Origin: Dyella japonica DSM 16301
GTDB lineage: Bacteria; Pseudomonadota; Gammaproteobacteria; Xanthomonadales; Rhodanobacteraceae
Length of the DNA stretch: 46,071 bases
Reading direction: 5' to 3'
Assembly (NCBI RefSeq): GCF_001010355.1
Contig: NZ_JPLA01000003.1
Coordinates: 97,645-143,715, forward strand
Each line of letters opens with the position of its first letter. The first letter of the stretch is position 1. Under the pieces are notes generated by a model. It was not told where the DNA came from and did not search any database. It saw nothing but the letters and a program-made list of their open reading frames with translations. A program made the position numbers and the translations under genes. This document shows, piece after piece, positions 36,361-46,055 of this stretch.

Positions 36361-36386
36361 AAAGCCTCCTCGTGAGGCTTTTTTGT
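36361..36386 (+). terminator. Rho-independent terminator after tRNA-fMet
   Basis: AAGCCTC (36362-36368) / GAGGCTT (36374-36380) with loop CTCGT, followed by TTTTGTT. Canonical. It will cut most transcripts after the tRNA and let a fraction continue to rimP. Confidence 0.85.
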
Positions 36387-36537
36387 TGGGCGCAAGGAAG
36401 CGTCGCACGTGCGTCACAAGCCGCTTAGATGCTGGCTGCGCCCCAGGTGCCCCGAAAGAGTCTGGATGGGTCGGGACATCGGCGAGACGCTCTTATTCAA
36501 GAGCATGGAATGGGCCGCTTGAGCCCATTTTTTGTTT
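36387..36537 (+). promoter_or_regulatory. rimP leader with attenuator-like terminator
   Basis: The segment ends in a terminator shape, AATGGGC (36509-36515) / GCCCATT (36523-36529) followed by TTTTGTTT, 27 bases before the rimP ATG. Just upstream, GCTCTT (36489-36494) can pair with AAGAGC (36499-36504), or its CTCTT with AAGAG at 36456-36460, extended by TCT/AGA; the two are mutually exclusive. It resembles the rimP leader attenuators reported in gammaproteobacteria. GGGCGCA (36388-36394) and TGCGCCC may also pair to close the 5' half. Confidence 0.6.
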
Positions 36538-36564
36538 CTGGCGATCAGTAACGGTAGGGCAATC

Positions 36565-37080
36565 ATGGATACGCAGGCACTGGCTCAACGCTTTACGGAA
36601 GTTCTGGCCGATCTTGGCCTGGAATGCATCGGCGTGGAGTTCACCCCGTCGCAGGGGCAGAGTACCCTGCGTGTCTTCCTCGACATCGAAGGCCGCGAGA
36701 TCAACGTCGAGGATTGCGAGGCGGCGAGCCGCGAAATCTCGGCCATGCTCGATGTGGAAGATCCGATCCCGGGTCATTACGTGTTGGAAGTTTCCTCGCC
36801 CGGCATCGACCGTCCGTTGTTCACGGCGGCGCAGTTCGCCAAGGTGGCGGGAACGGAAGTGAAGATTTTGCTCAAGGCGCCCATGGAAGGACGTCGCCGC
36901 TTGCGCGGCAAGGTGATCTCGGTCGAAGGCGAGCGGATCTCGCTGGAAGCCGAAGGCAAGACCTTCGAGTTCGACCATGACGCCGTGGAAAGCGCGCGTG
37001 TGGTGCCCGACTGGGTGGCGCTCGGTTATGTGCCGCAGCCCAAGCCGGGTAAAGCCCCGGGCAAGAAGGCCGCGAAGTAA
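36565..37080 (+). CDS. rimP: Ribosome maturation factor RimP
   Basis: 171 residues. RimP binds the 30S precursor and is needed for its maturation. Family segments: [32 protein letters not shown] and [16 protein letters not shown], then a C-terminal SH3-like barrel and a basic tail ([12 protein letters not shown]). ATG 36565 follows GGTAGGG; the frame opens at 36532 within the leader hairpin, which is not credible as coding. First protein gene of the nusA operon. Confidence 0.96.
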   Translation: MDTQALAQRFTEVLADLGLECIGVEFTPSQGQSTLRVFLDIEGREINVEDCEAASREISAMLDVEDPIPGHYVLEVSSPGIDRPLFTAAQFAKVAGTEVKILLKAPMEGRRRLRGKVISVEGERISLEAEGKTFEFDHDAVESARVVPDWVALGYVPQPKPGKAPGKKAAK

Positions 37081-37129
37081 ATCAACTTAAAACCGATGGG
37101 GCGCCGGCGGCGTCTACGGAGTTGCTGCA

Positions 37130-38635
37130 ATGAGCAAAGAACTTTTGCTGGTGGTTGACGCGGTTGCCAATGAAAAAGGCGTGCCGCGTGAAGTGATTTT
37201 CCAGGCCATGGAAGCGGCACTCGCGTCCGCCGCCAAGAAGCGCTATCCGGACGAAGATCCGGATATCCGCGTGGTCATCGATCGCCACACCGGCGATTAC
37301 GAAACCTTCCGTCGCTGGGAAATCATCGCCGACGACGGTGAGATGGAATCGCCGTACCACCAGGTGCGCCTGATGGACGCCGTCGACGAGCGCGAAGGCG
37401 CCGAGGTGGGCGAGTACATCGAGACGCAGATCGAGAACGCCGAATTCGGCCGCATCGCCGCGCAGGCCGCCAAGCAGGTGATCGTGCAGCGCGTACGCGA
37501 AGCCGAGCGCATGCAGGTGGTCGACGCCTTCCGCGAACGCGTGGGCGAGCTGGTCACCGGCATCGTCAAGCGCGTCGAGCGCGGCAATGTCTATCTGGAC
37601 CTGGGCAGCAATGCCGAGGCCTTCATCCCGCGCGACCGCACCATTCCGCGCGAATCGGCCCGTGTCGGCGACCGCGTGCGCGGTTACCTCTACGAAGTCC
37701 GTTCCGAGGCCCGCGGCCCGCAGCTGTTCGTGTCGCGCGCCGCGCCGGAGTTCATGATCGAGCTGTTCAAGCTCGAAGTGCCGGAAGTGGGCCAGGGCCT
37801 GGTCGAGATCAAGGGCTGTGCCCGCGATCCGGGCGACCGCGCCAAGATCGCCGTGGTCGCGCACGATACCCGCACCGATCCCATCGGCGCCTGCATCGGC
37901 ATGCGCGGTTCGCGTGTGCAGGCCGTGTCCAACGAGCTCAATGGCGAGCGCGTGGACATCATCCTGTGGCACGAAAACCAGGCCCAGTACGTCATCAACG
38001 CCATGGCGCCGGCTGAAGTGCAGTCCATTATCATGGACGAAGAGAAGCACTCGATGGACATCGCCGTGGCCGAGGACAAGCTGTCCCAGGCCATCGGTCG
38101 CGGTGGCCAGAACGTGCGCCTGGCCAGCAAGCTCACCGGCTGGCAGCTCAACGTGATGACGCAGGACCAGGTCGCCGCCAAGAGCGAGGCCGAACAGGAA
38201 TCCGCCCGCCAGCTGTTCATGGAAAAGCTGGAAGTGGACCAGGAGATCGCCAACATCCTCGTGCAGGAAGGCTTCTCCAGCGTCGAAGAAATCGCCTATG
38301 TGCCGAGCGCCGAGCTGCTGGCCGTGGAAGGTTTCGACGAAGACATTGTTGAAGAGCTCCGCGCCCGCGCCCGCGACGCGCTGCTCACCGAAGCACTGGC
38401 CGTGGAAGAGGGCATCGACGAGCATCAGCCGTCCGACGAACTCCTGCATCTGCCGGGCATGGACGAAGCCACCGCGTTTGCGCTGGCTTCGCGTGAAGTG
38501 GTCTCGGTGGACGATCTGGCCGACCTCGCGGTTGATGACCTGATCGACATCGATGGCATGGACGAGGAACGCGCTGCGGCGCTGATCATGGCAGCACGTG
38601 CGCCGATGATCGCTCGTCTGGAGAAAGGTGGCTAA
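37130..38635 (+). CDS. nusA: Transcription termination/antitermination factor NusA
   Basis: 501 residues, close to E. coli (495). N-terminal RNA polymerase-binding domain ([19 protein letters not shown]), S1 domain around 135-200 ([20 protein letters not shown]), KH domains ([20 protein letters not shown] and [20 protein letters not shown]), and two C-terminal acidic/HhH repeats ([20 protein letters not shown] and [19 protein letters not shown]). It controls pausing, Rho-dependent and intrinsic termination, and rRNA antitermination. GGAG lies 10 bases before ATG. Confidence 0.97.
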   Translation: MSKELLLVVDAVANEKGVPREVIFQAMEAALASAAKKRYPDEDPDIRVVIDRHTGDYETFRRWEIIADDGEMESPYHQVRLMDAVDEREGAEVGEYIETQIENAEFGRIAAQAAKQVIVQRVREAERMQVVDAFRERVGELVTGIVKRVERGNVYLDLGSNAEAFIPRDRTIPRESARVGDRVRGYLYEVRSEARGPQLFVSRAAPEFMIELFKLEVPEVGQGLVEIKGCARDPGDRAKIAVVAHDTRTDPIGACIGMRGSRVQAVSNELNGERVDIILWHENQAQYVINAMAPAEVQSIIMDEEKHSMDIAVAEDKLSQAIGRGGQNVRLASKLTGWQLNVMTQDQVAAKSEAEQESARQLFMEKLEVDQEIANILVQEGFSSVEEIAYVPSAELLAVEGFDEDIVEELRARARDALLTEALAVEEGIDEHQPSDELLHLPGMDEATAFALASREVVSVDDLADLAVDDLIDIDGMDEERAAALIMAARAPMIARLEKGG

Positions 38636-38760
38636 CCGCGGGCGGTAGCGCTCTGGAAGAGCGCACCGAGGAGGGCTGAGATGCCTCCACCATGGATGGG
38701 TTGGCTGTGCAGGCGAAGCCGCACGGACGTTAAGCGCGGGAACGGCGGAGAAAGAACACG
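38636..38760 (+). other. nusA-infB intergenic spacer with hairpin
   Basis: 125 bases containing one perfect hairpin, GCGCTCT (38648-38654) / AGAGCGC (38658-38664), loop GGA, 12 bases after the nusA stop and without a T-tract, so probably a processing or stability element. The infB ribosome binding site GGAGAAAG lies at its end. No gene or promoter seen. Confidence 0.4.
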
Positions 38761-41634
38761 ATGTCGGACGTAACGATCAAACAACTTGCCAAGGTACTTG
38801 GCATGCCGGTGGACAGGCTGCTTGGGCAGCTGGGCGAAGCTGGTATGAAATTCTCCGATCCGGAGCAGATCATCAGCAGCACCGAAAAGGTGAAGCTGCT
38901 GGGCTTCCTGCGCCGTACCCATGGCAAAACCGAGATCAGTCCCGCGGAAGCGGACGACAGCTCGCCCCGCCAGATCACCCTCAAGCGTCGCAAGGTCAGC
39001 GAGCTCAAAGTCGCCACGCCGGGCGGCCGCGGTGCCGCTGCCAGCGCCAAGACGGTGAACGTCGAAGTGCGCGCCAAGCGGACCTACGTCAAGCGCAGCG
39101 TCATCGCCGAAGAAGCGGGCAATGACGTCGAGCGCGAAGACGCCGTGCGCAAGCTGCAGGAATCTCAGACGCAGCGCGACCACGAAGAAAACGAGCGCCT
39201 GGATGCGGATCGCCGCCGCCAGGAAGAAGCCCAGCAGCGCGCCGACGAGGCTCAGCGCCAGCGCGAGGCCGAAGAAGAACAGCGTCGCCAGCAGGCCGAG
39301 GCTGAGGCCGCCGCGCGCGCCAGGGAACAGCAGGAGCGCCAGGTGGCTGCCGAAGCTGCTTCCGCACCGACTCGCAGCGAGCCCACGCCGGTGACGGTCG
39401 AGCCGGTCAGCGCCGAAGTCGCCGAAAAGCAGGCTCCGGTCGAACAGTCGGTCCAGCGCATCGATCACAGCGCGCTGGGCATGATCGTGCCGACCATCCA
39501 CGAGCCGCGTCGCCGCGAGAAGAAGGTCGTGGTCGTGGCGGCTGCGCCCGCTCCGGCTCCGGCCCCCGCTCCGGCAGCAGCGCCCGCCGCAGGTGCACCC
39601 CGTACGCCGGGTGCTCCCAATGCAGCAGCAGGCGCCGCGGCACCGGCTGGCAGCAGCAACAAGACCCGTTATGCCCGCGAGCGCGAGGAAGGCCCCGGTG
39701 GCAAGCGCTTCGCCGCAGGCGAGATGCACCTGAGCGACGCCGACCGTGCGCGCCGCTCCAGCAACAACAAGCGTGGCGGCAAGGCCGGCCGTGGCCCGAG
39801 CCGCGATACCTCGCGGTATAGCAGCCCGTCCTCCAGCGGCCCGCATGGCTTCACCCGTCCCACCGCTGCGGTGGTGCGCGAAGTCGTGATCGGTGACCAC
39901 AACGTGGTGGCCGACCTGGCCAACAAGATGGCGGTCAAGGGTTCGGAAGTGGTCAAGGCCCTCTTCAAGATGGGCGTGATGGCCACCATCAACCAGACCA
40001 TCGACCACGACACCGCGGTGCTGGTGGTCGAAGAGCTGGGCCATACCCCGGTCGCGGCGAGCGAGAACAACGCCGAAGCCGCGCTGGCTGCCCACACGCA
40101 GAACGCCGAGCTCGAGGGCGAGAAGAAGCCGCGTCCGCCGGTGGTCACCATCATGGGCCACGTCGACCACGGCAAGACCTCGCTGCTGGATTACATCCGC
40201 CGCACCAAGGTCGCCTCGGGCGAAGCCGGTGGCATCACCCAGCACATCGGTGCGTACCACGTGGAAACGCCCAAGGGCGTGATCACCTTCCTGGATACCC
40301 CAGGCCACGCGGCGTTCACCTCGATGCGTGCCCGCGGCGCCCAGTCCACGGATATCGTGGTGCTGGTCGTGGCAGCTGATGACGGCGTCATGCCGCAGAC
40401 GGCCGAAGCCGTGCAGCATGCACGTGCCGCCAAGGTGCCGCTGATCGTGGCGCTCAACAAGATGGACAAGTCCGACGCCAATCCGGACCACGTCAAGCAG
40501 GGCCTCGGCAATCTGGAAGTGATTCCGGAAGAGTGGGGTGGCGACACCCCGTTCGTGCCGGTCTCGGCCAAGACCGGCATGGGCATCGACGATCTGCTCG
40601 ACGCCATTTCGGTGCAGGCCGAAGTGATGGAGCTGACCGCCGTGGAAGATGGCCCCGCCTCCGGCGTGGTGATCGAATCCAGCCTGGACCGCGGTCGCGG
40701 CCCGGTGGCGACGGTGTTGGTACAGCAGGGCACGCTCAAGCGCGGCGACTTCGTCGTCTGCGGTATCGAGTATGGCCGCATGCGTGCGCTGATCGACGAA
40801 GCCGGCAAGACCGTGCAGGAAGCCGGTCCGTCCATTCCGGTGCAGGTGCTGGGTCTGTCCGGCGTGCCGGAAGCCGGTGACGACTTCGTGGTGGTGGCCG
40901 ACGAACGCCTCGCTCGTGAAGTGGCCGCCGAGCGTCAGCTCAAGCGTCGCGAAACGCGCATGGTCAGCAAGGCCAACCGCCTTGAAGACATCATGGCGCA
41001 GATGGCCCAGGGCGCAGAGCAGCAGACGCTCAACATCCTGGTCAAGGCCGACGTGCAGGGTTCGGTGCAGGCACTGCGCGAATCGCTCAGCCAGATCGGC
41101 AACGAGAACGTGAAGGTCAACGTGATCGCGGCCGGCGTCGGCGGCATCACCGAGTCCGACGCCACCCTCGCCGCCGCCTCCAAGGCGCTGGTGATCGGCT
41201 TCAACGTCCGTGCCGATGCGTCGGCGCGCAAGGTGATCGATACCTCGGGCCTCGATGTCCGTTACTTCTCGATCATCTACGACGTGATCGACCAGGTGAA
41301 GCAGGCCGCTTCCGGTCTGCTGGGCAAGGAAGTGCGCGAAGAGATCATCGGCGTGGCGCAGGTCCGCGAGGTGTTCCGCAGCTCCAAGTTCGGCGCGGTG
41401 GCCGGTTGCATGGTCATCGAAGGCACGGTCAAGCGCAGCAAGCCGATCCGCGTGTTGCGCGACAACACCGTGGTGTTCCAGGGCGAACTGGAATCGCTGC
41501 GTCGCTTCAAGGACCTGGTCGACGAAGTGCGCAACGGCATGGAATGCGGTATCGCCGTGAAGCAGTACAACGACGTCAAGGTCGGCGACCAGATCGAATG
41601 CTTCGAGCGTATCGAGGTGGCCCGCACGCTGTAA
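38761..41634 (+). CDS. infB: Translation initiation factor IF-2
   Basis: 957 residues (E. coli 890). IF2_N module at the start ([20 protein letters not shown]), a long charged region about 125-230 rich in Arg/Glu/Gln, an Ala/Pro low-complexity linker about 260-300, a second IF2_N-like part near 375-425, then the GTPase domain with GHVDHGKT (466-473), DTPGH (512-516) and NKMD (566-569), followed by domains II-IV, ending [15 protein letters not shown]-2 delivers fMet-tRNA to the 30S P site, fitting the initiator tRNA at the operon head. Shorter isoforms from internal starts are known in E. coli; I cannot tell here. Confidence 0.97.
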   Translation: MSDVTIKQLAKVLGMPVDRLLGQLGEAGMKFSDPEQIISSTEKVKLLGFLRRTHGKTEISPAEADDSSPRQITLKRRKVSELKVATPGGRGAAASAKTVNVEVRAKRTYVKRSVIAEEAGNDVEREDAVRKLQESQTQRDHEENERLDADRRRQEEAQQRADEAQRQREAEEEQRRQQAEAEAAARAREQQERQVAAEAASAPTRSEPTPVTVEPVSAEVAEKQAPVEQSVQRIDHSALGMIVPTIHEPRRREKKVVVVAAAPAPAPAPAPAAAPAAGAPRTPGAPNAAAGAAAPAGSSNKTRYAREREEGPGGKRFAAGEMHLSDADRARRSSNNKRGGKAGRGPSRDTSRYSSPSSSGPHGFTRPTAAVVREVVIGDHNVVADLANKMAVKGSEVVKALFKMGVMATINQTIDHDTAVLVVEELGHTPVAASENNAEAALAAHTQNAELEGEKKPRPPVVTIMGHVDHGKTSLLDYIRRTKVASGEAGGITQHIGAYHVETPKGVITFLDTPGHAAFTSMRARGAQSTDIVVLVVAADDGVMPQTAEAVQHARAAKVPLIVALNKMDKSDANPDHVKQGLGNLEVIPEEWGGDTPFVPVSAKTGMGIDDLLDAISVQAEVMELTAVEDGPASGVVIESSLDRGRGPVATVLVQQGTLKRGDFVVCGIEYGRMRALIDEAGKTVQEAGPSIPVQVLGLSGVPEAGDDFVVVADERLAREVAAERQLKRRETRMVSKANRLEDIMAQMAQGAEQQTLNILVKADVQGSVQALRESLSQIGNENVKVNVIAAGVGGITESDATLAAASKALVIGFNVRADASARKVIDTSGLDVRYFSIIYDVIDQVKQAASGLLGKEVREEIIGVAQVREVFRSSKFGAVAGCMVIEGTVKRSKPIRVLRDNTVVFQGELESLRRFKDLVDEVRNGMECGIAVKQYNDVKVGDQIECFERIEVARTL

Positions 41635-41831
41635 CAGTGGACGGCCCGCACGCCGGGCCGACACTTGCAGTGGTGGTATTGAGGCGGGCGGTGTGGATGA
41701 CCACATCGCTCGCTTTCGTTTTTTCGGGTCCCGCCATGCTGGTGGGCACTCACATTGAAGAGTGTGGCCATGGGCGGCCGCTTTTTGATCCTCGCGTTCA
41801 GGGATGAGCGCAAACACCTAGGAGCACCCCC
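41635..41831 (+). other. infB-rbfA spacer with two hairpins
   Basis: 197 bases. CGGCCCG (41642-41648) / CGGGCCG (41654-41660) forms a 7-bp hairpin without T-tract. GCGGTGTGG (41688-41696) / CCACATCGC (41701-41709) forms a 9-bp hairpin with one G-U pair, with six Ts nine bases later (41719-41724), too far for a classic terminator. AGGAG at the 3' end serves rbfA. Partial termination or mRNA processing is possible. No gene seen. Confidence 0.35.
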
Positions 41832-42233
41832 ATGCCCTCACGCGATTTCAAACGTACCGACCGCGTCGGCGCCGAACTGCGCCGCGAGCTGGGCCTGCTG
41901 GTCCATGCCGCCGTGCGCGACCACGGCCTGCCATTGATGAGCGTGTCAGACGTGGAAGTCACCCGCGATCTCGACTGGGCAACGGTGTGGATCACGGCCT
42001 TGCAGCCGGAGCGTTCCCTCGAAGCCATGAAGGCGCTGAAAGAGCTGGCGGTGGAATTTCGCCGCGAGCTGTCCCGCACCATGCGCCTGCGCCGCGTGCC
42101 GGAGCTGCGCTTCAAGTACGACGACTCGGTCGACAAGGGCGAGCGCATCGAGACCCTGTTGCGGCAGGAAGCTGCACGCATGCCGGCTGCGGATGAGGAA
42201 GGCGAGGGCGAAGGCGAAGGCGAGAAGGGCTGA
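41832..42233 (+). CDS. rbfA: Ribosome-binding factor A
   Basis: 133 residues, KH-like cold-shock factor that binds immature 30S near helix 1 of 16S rRNA. Family pattern DRVGAELRRELGLLVHAAVR, ISV-like LMSVSDVEVTRDLDWATVW and LRLRRVPELRFKYDDSVDKG. The C-terminus is an acidic repeat of Glu-Gly pairs (EGEGEGEG) after residue 120, a lineage-specific tail. AGGAG lies upstream at good spacing. Confidence 0.94.
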   Translation: MPSRDFKRTDRVGAELRRELGLLVHAAVRDHGLPLMSVSDVEVTRDLDWATVWITALQPERSLEAMKALKELAVEFRRELSRTMRLRRVPELRFKYDDSVDKGERIETLLRQEAARMPAADEEGEGEGEGEKG

Positions 42234-42270
42234 GCGTCTGCGCGCGTCTCACCTCGACGTTCGTCACCCT

Positions 42271-42368
42271 TCACCGTCATTCCGGCGAAAGCCGGAATCC
42301 AGCGCCTTTTTATGCGCAACCCAAGAGCGAAAGGCACTGGATTCCGGCTTTCGCCGGAATGACGGTGA
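42271..42368. repeat. REP-like palindrome between rbfA and truB
   Basis: 39-base arms at 42271-42309 and 42330-42368 are inverted copies with a single mismatch around a 20-base loop. Each arm contains its own perfect 8-bp hairpin with GAAA tetraloop, ATTCCGGCGAAAGCCGGAAT (42279-42298 in the left arm). Repeats with this core are scattered between genes in many proteobacteria. The same core starts again at 46056 at the window edge, which shows in-sequence that it is repeated. It lies inside a transcribed operon, so it will form an RNA hairpin there. Confidence 0.8.
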
Positions 42369-42422
42369 GGGAAGCAAGCGTTGACGTGAGTTCCAGAACA
42401 GGCTTCAAGAACTAAAACCCCC

Positions 42423-43355
42423 ATGAAGCGCAAGATTCGTTTCCGCGACCTGCACGGCATCGTGCTGCTGGACAAGCCGCTGGAGCTCAGCTCCAACGCG
42501 GCCCTGCAGGTCGTACGCAAAGGTATTTTCCGGGCGGAGAAGGGCGGCCACACCGGCGCGCTCGATCCGCTCGCCACCGGCCTGCTGCCGCTGTGCTTCG
42601 GCGAGGCGACCAAGCTGGCCGGCATGCTGCTGGGCTCGCGCAAGGCCTATCTGGCCGAGTGCCGGCTGGGCGCCACCACGTCAACGGCAGACCTTGAAGG
42701 CGAGATCGTGCAGGAGCGGCCGGTGCCTGCGCTCACCGACGAGGTCATCGAGGCCTCACTGGCCAAGCTGCGCGGACGCATCACCCAGGTACCCCCGATC
42801 TATTCCGCCATCAAGCTGGACGGCGAGCCGCTGTATGTGAAGGCGCGCCGTGGCGAGGCCGTGGACGTGCCCTCGCGCGAGGTGGAGGTCTACCGGCTGG
42901 AGGTGGTGTCGCGCACCGCTGACAGCCTCACGCTTTACGTCGAATGTGGCTCGGGCACCTATGTGCGCAGTTTGGCCGTCGACCTGGGCGAGGACCTGGG
43001 CTGTGGCGCCCATCTGACCGCGCTGCGCCGGCTATGGGTGGAACCGTTCCGAGAACCGGCCATGGTCACGGTGGAGCAGCTGCAGGCGGCACTGGAGCAG
43101 GGCGACGAGGCACTGTTGCCGTACCTGTTGCCGGTCTCCGCGGCCCTGGCCGATCTGCCCGCCATGCACCTGGACGCCGGGCAGAGCCTGGCCGTCTCAC
43201 AGGGGCAGCAGATTCCAGTGGATCCGGCCCTGGCTGGCCGGCATGCGGTGTTCGCCGACGACGGCCGCCTGCTCGCCCTGAGCGAGACGGTGGGCGGAAA
43301 ACTGTGCATCGTGCGGGGTTTTAACCTGTCCCCGGACGGTAAACCTAGCCACTGA
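42423..43355 (+). CDS. truB: tRNA pseudouridine-55 synthase
   Basis: 310 residues. TruB isomerises U55 in the T-loop of tRNAs and also acts as a tRNA chaperone. Motif [15 protein letters not shown] carries the catalytic Asp48; [15 protein letters not shown] and [14 protein letters not shown] are also conserved. The C-terminal about 80 residues form the PUA-like domain ([20 protein letters not shown]). The start ATG follows the REP-like repeat by 54 bases, with only weak ribosome binding sequence (AAACCCCC before ATG). Confidence 0.96.
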   Translation: MKRKIRFRDLHGIVLLDKPLELSSNAALQVVRKGIFRAEKGGHTGALDPLATGLLPLCFGEATKLAGMLLGSRKAYLAECRLGATTSTADLEGEIVQERPVPALTDEVIEASLAKLRGRITQVPPIYSAIKLDGEPLYVKARRGEAVDVPSREVEVYRLEVVSRTADSLTLYVECGSGTYVRSLAVDLGEDLGCGAHLTALRRLWVEPFREPAMVTVEQLQAALEQGDEALLPYLLPVSAALADLPAMHLDAGQSLAVSQGQQIPVDPALAGRHAVFADDGRLLALSETVGGKLCIVRGFNLSPDGKPSH

Positions 43356-43366
43356 CTATGACGGTC

Positions 43367-43396
43367 TTGTTGTCATAGGGCTCCGGTCGCTACAAT
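43367..43396 (+). promoter_or_regulatory. Promoter of rpsO
   Basis: TTGTTG (43367-43372) and TACAAT (43391-43396) with an 18-base spacer; predicted start near 43403. The -10 is flanked by an inverted pair GCTCCG (43380-43385) / CGGAGC (43398-43403), which could be an operator or chance. A separate rpsO promoter at this place matches E. coli. Confidence 0.65.
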
Positions 43397-43429
43397 ACGG
43401 AGCTTGTTCCAGACTTTTCATTCATCAAG

Positions 43430-43486
43430 GCGAAGCTTGCGCAACGTCACCAACGTGACGTTGCGCAAGCTTCGCACCGCTTTTTT
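43430..43486 (+). promoter_or_regulatory. Perfect 21-bp hairpin in the rpsO leader
   Basis: Arms 43430-43450 and 43455-43475 are exact reverse complements around the loop CAAC. Five bases later comes a run of six Ts (43481-43486), then the rpsO ribosome binding site AGGAAGAG. It resembles a terminator or attenuator of unusual strength, and would also be a good RNase III substrate. Confidence 0.7.
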
Positions 43487-43500
43487 AGGAAGAGATACCA

Positions 43501-43770
43501 ATGTCCCTTACCGCTGAACAGACCGGCAAAATCATCGCTGACTTCGGCCGCGTGCCGAACGATACGGGTTCGCCGGAAGTGCAGGTCGCCCTGCTGTCGG
43601 CCCGCATCGACCACCTCACCGACCACTTCAAGGCGCACAAGCAGGATCACCATTCCCGCCGCGGCCTGCTCAAGCTGGTCAACCAGCGCAAGCGTCTGCT
43701 TGCCTACCTGAAGGATCGTGACCTGGCTCGCTACCAGGGCCTCATCGAGCGCCTCGGCCTCCGTCGCTAA
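43501..43770 (+). CDS. rpsO: 30S ribosomal protein uS15
   Basis: 89 residues, standard length. Family core [20 protein letters not shown] and [21 protein letters not shown], ending [10 protein letters not shown]15 is a primary 16S rRNA binder in the platform; in E. coli it represses its own translation via a pseudoknot at its start. Here a long hairpin precedes the ribosome binding site, so control may differ in form. Confidence 0.98.
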   Translation: MSLTAEQTGKIIADFGRVPNDTGSPEVQVALLSARIDHLTDHFKAHKQDHHSRRGLLKLVNQRKRLLAYLKDRDLARYQGLIERLGLRR

Positions 43771-43779
43771 GTGTTGATG

Positions 43780-43830
43780 TTCGCGTTCATTCGTGAGCGC
43801 GAAGGTCAAAAAGCGGCCAACTCTGGCCGC
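43780..43830 (+). promoter_or_regulatory. Tandem hairpins between rpsO and pnp
   Basis: First hairpin: TTCGCGTTCA (43780-43789) / TGAGCGCGAA (43794-43803), 10 bp with one G-U pair and a TTCG tetraloop. Second: GCGGCCA (43813-43819) / TGGCCGC (43824-43830), loop ACTC. No T-tract. In E. coli the pnp leader hairpin is cut by RNase III, then the message is destabilised by PNPase; these hairpins occupy the corresponding position. Confidence 0.55.
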
Positions 43831-43853
43831 ACTTCCCAATTCAGGAAAAGACA

Positions 43854-45959
43854 GTGGCGAAAGTAACCAAGTCATTCCAGTTCGGTAATCACGAAGTCAC
43901 ACTGGAGACGGGCGAAATCGCCCGCCAGGCTTCTGGTGCCGTCATGGTCAGCATGGGCGGCACGGTTGTGCTGGTCACCGTGGTGGCCAATGCCAAGGCG
44001 AAGGAAGGGCAGGATTTCTTCCCGCTCACCGTCGACTACGTCGAGAAGTTCTACTCCGCGGGCCGTATCCCGGGTGGCTTCTTCAAGCGCGAAGGCCGCC
44101 CGACCGAGAAGGAGACGCTGACCTCGCGTCTGATCGATCGTCCGGTCCGCCCGCTGTTCCCGGAAGAGTTCAAGAACGAAGTGCAGGTCATCGCACAGGT
44201 CGTGTCGCTGAACCCGGAAATCGACGGCGACATCCCGGCCATGCTGGGCGCCTCCGCGGCGCTGAGCCTCGCCGGTATCCCGTTCAAGGGTCCGATTGGC
44301 GCTGCCCGCGTCGGTTACGCCAACGGCAAGTACCTGCTCAACCCGACTGCCACCGAGCTCAAGACCTCCGAGCTTGACCTGGTCGTCGCCGGTACGGCCA
44401 ACGCCGTGCTGATGGTGGAGTCCGAAGCCAAGCTGCTGTCCGAGGAAGTGATGCTCGGCGCCGTGGTGTTTGGTCACCAGCAGCTGCAGGTGGCCGTCCG
44501 CGCCATCGCCGAGCTGGCCACCGAGGCGGCTCGTCCGTCCATGGCATGGTCCGCTCCGGCCCGCAACGAGTCGCTGATCGCCGCCCTCACCGGCGCCGTC
44601 GGCAACCAGCTGGAAGCCGCCTTCCAGGTGCGCGACAAGCTGCAGCGCCGCGACGCCATCGCTGCCATCAAGAGCGACGTGCTCGCCTCGCTGGCCGCCG
44701 ACGTCGAAGCCAAGGGCTGGGACAAGGCCGAGCTGTCGAAGGAATTCGCCGAGCTCGAATACCGCACCATGCGCGACGGCGTCCTCAAGACCAAGATCCG
44801 CATCGACGGTCGCAACCTCGACGACGTCCGCCCGATCTCCATCCGTGTCGGCGTGCTGCCGCGCACCCATGGTTCGGCGCTGTTCACCCGCGGCGAAACC
44901 CAGGCGCTGGTCGTGACCACGCTGGGCACCACCCGTGATGCGCAGATCATCGATGCGCCGGAAGGCGAGTCGAAGGATCCGTTCCTGTTCCACTACAACT
45001 TCCCGCCGTTCTCGGTCGGTGAAGCCGGTCGCTTCGGCGCGCCGAAGCGTCGCGAAATCGGCCACGGCCGCCTCGCCAAGCGCGGCGTGCAGGCGGTCAA
45101 GCCGTCCATCGAAGAATTCCCGTACGTGGTGCGCGTGGTTTCGGAAATCACCGAATCCAACGGCTCCTCGTCGATGGCTTCGGTGTGCGGTTCGTCGCTG
45201 GCCATGATGGACGCGGGCGTTCCGCTGAAGTCGCCGGTCGCCGGTATCGCCATGGGTCTGGTCAAGGAAGGCAGCGACTTCGTCGTGCTGTCGGACATCC
45301 TGGGTGACGAAGATCACCTCGGCGACATGGACTTCAAGGTAGCCGGTAGTGCCGATGGCATCTCCGCGCTGCAGATGGACATCAAGATCGACGGCATCAC
45401 CGAAGAGATCATGAAGGTGGCGCTGGAACAGGCCAAGCGTGGTCGTCTGCACATCCTCGGCGAAATGGCCAAGGTGATCAGCACCGCCCGCACCGAGATG
45501 AGCGAGTTCGCCCCGCGCCTGCTCACCATCAAGATCCATCCGGACAAGATCCGCGAAGTGATCGGCAAGGGTGGCGCAACCATCCGTTCGATCACCGAAG
45601 AGACCGGCACCACCATCGACATCAGCGATGACGGCACCGTGATCATCGCCTCGGTCAACCGCGAAGCAGCCAACGCCGCCAAGGCGCGCATCGAGCAGAT
45701 CGTCTCCGACGTCGAGCCGGGCCGCATCTACGAAGGCAAGGTTGCCAAGCTGATGGACTTCGGCGCGTTCGTGACCATCATGCCGGGCAAGGACGGCCTG
45801 GTGCACGTCTCGCAGATCTCCAGCGAGCGCGTGGAAAAGGTCTCCGACAAGCTCAAGGAAGGCGACATCGTCAAGGTCAAGGTGCTCGAAGTGGACAAGC
45901 AGGGCCGTATCCGCCTGTCCATGAAGGCCGTGACCGAGGACGAAGGCGCAGGCGCCTAA
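43854..45959 (+). CDS. pnp: Polyribonucleotide nucleotidyltransferase (PNPase)
   Basis: 701 residues. Phosphorolytic 3'-5' exoribonuclease of the RNA degradosome. Two RNase PH-like domains ([20 protein letters not shown] and [20 protein letters not shown]), a KH domain ([20 protein letters not shown]) and a C-terminal S1 domain ([20 protein letters not shown] through [10 protein letters not shown]). The start is GTG at 43854, preceded by AGGAAAAG. Non-ATG start plus upstream hairpins fit a gene under translational autocontrol. Confidence 0.97.
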   Translation: MAKVTKSFQFGNHEVTLETGEIARQASGAVMVSMGGTVVLVTVVANAKAKEGQDFFPLTVDYVEKFYSAGRIPGGFFKREGRPTEKETLTSRLIDRPVRPLFPEEFKNEVQVIAQVVSLNPEIDGDIPAMLGASAALSLAGIPFKGPIGAARVGYANGKYLLNPTATELKTSELDLVVAGTANAVLMVESEAKLLSEEVMLGAVVFGHQQLQVAVRAIAELATEAARPSMAWSAPARNESLIAALTGAVGNQLEAAFQVRDKLQRRDAIAAIKSDVLASLAADVEAKGWDKAELSKEFAELEYRTMRDGVLKTKIRIDGRNLDDVRPISIRVGVLPRTHGSALFTRGETQALVVTTLGTTRDAQIIDAPEGESKDPFLFHYNFPPFSVGEAGRFGAPKRREIGHGRLAKRGVQAVKPSIEEFPYVVRVVSEITESNGSSSMASVCGSSLAMMDAGVPLKSPVAGIAMGLVKEGSDFVVLSDILGDEDHLGDMDFKVAGSADGISALQMDIKIDGITEEIMKVALEQAKRGRLHILGEMAKVISTARTEMSEFAPRLLTIKIHPDKIREVIGKGGATIRSITEETGTTIDISDDGTVIIASVNREAANAAKARIEQIVSDVEPGRIYEGKVAKLMDFGAFVTIMPGKDGLVHVSQISSERVEKVSDKLKEGDIVKVKVLEVDKQGRIRLSMKAVTEDEGAGA

Positions 45960-45983
45960 GTCGTCGACGCAAGGTACACACAG

Positions 45984-46012
45984 AAGCCCGGCGAAAGCCG
46001 GGCTTTTGTTTT
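45984..46012 (+). terminator. Rho-independent terminator after pnp
   Basis: Perfect 9-bp stem AAGCCCGGC (45984-45992) / GCCGGGCTT (45997-46005) with GAAA loop, then TTGTTTT. Ends the rimP-pnp operon. Confidence 0.92.
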
Positions 46013-46055
46013 GGGCGGGTGAGAATGATCGGAGGCGGCGAACGGCCTCTTCGCT

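Noticed and set aside
38632..41817. 1061-codon minus-strand open frame opposite infB
   Set aside because: Same shadow effect; infB on the plus strand is complete with all GTPase motifs.
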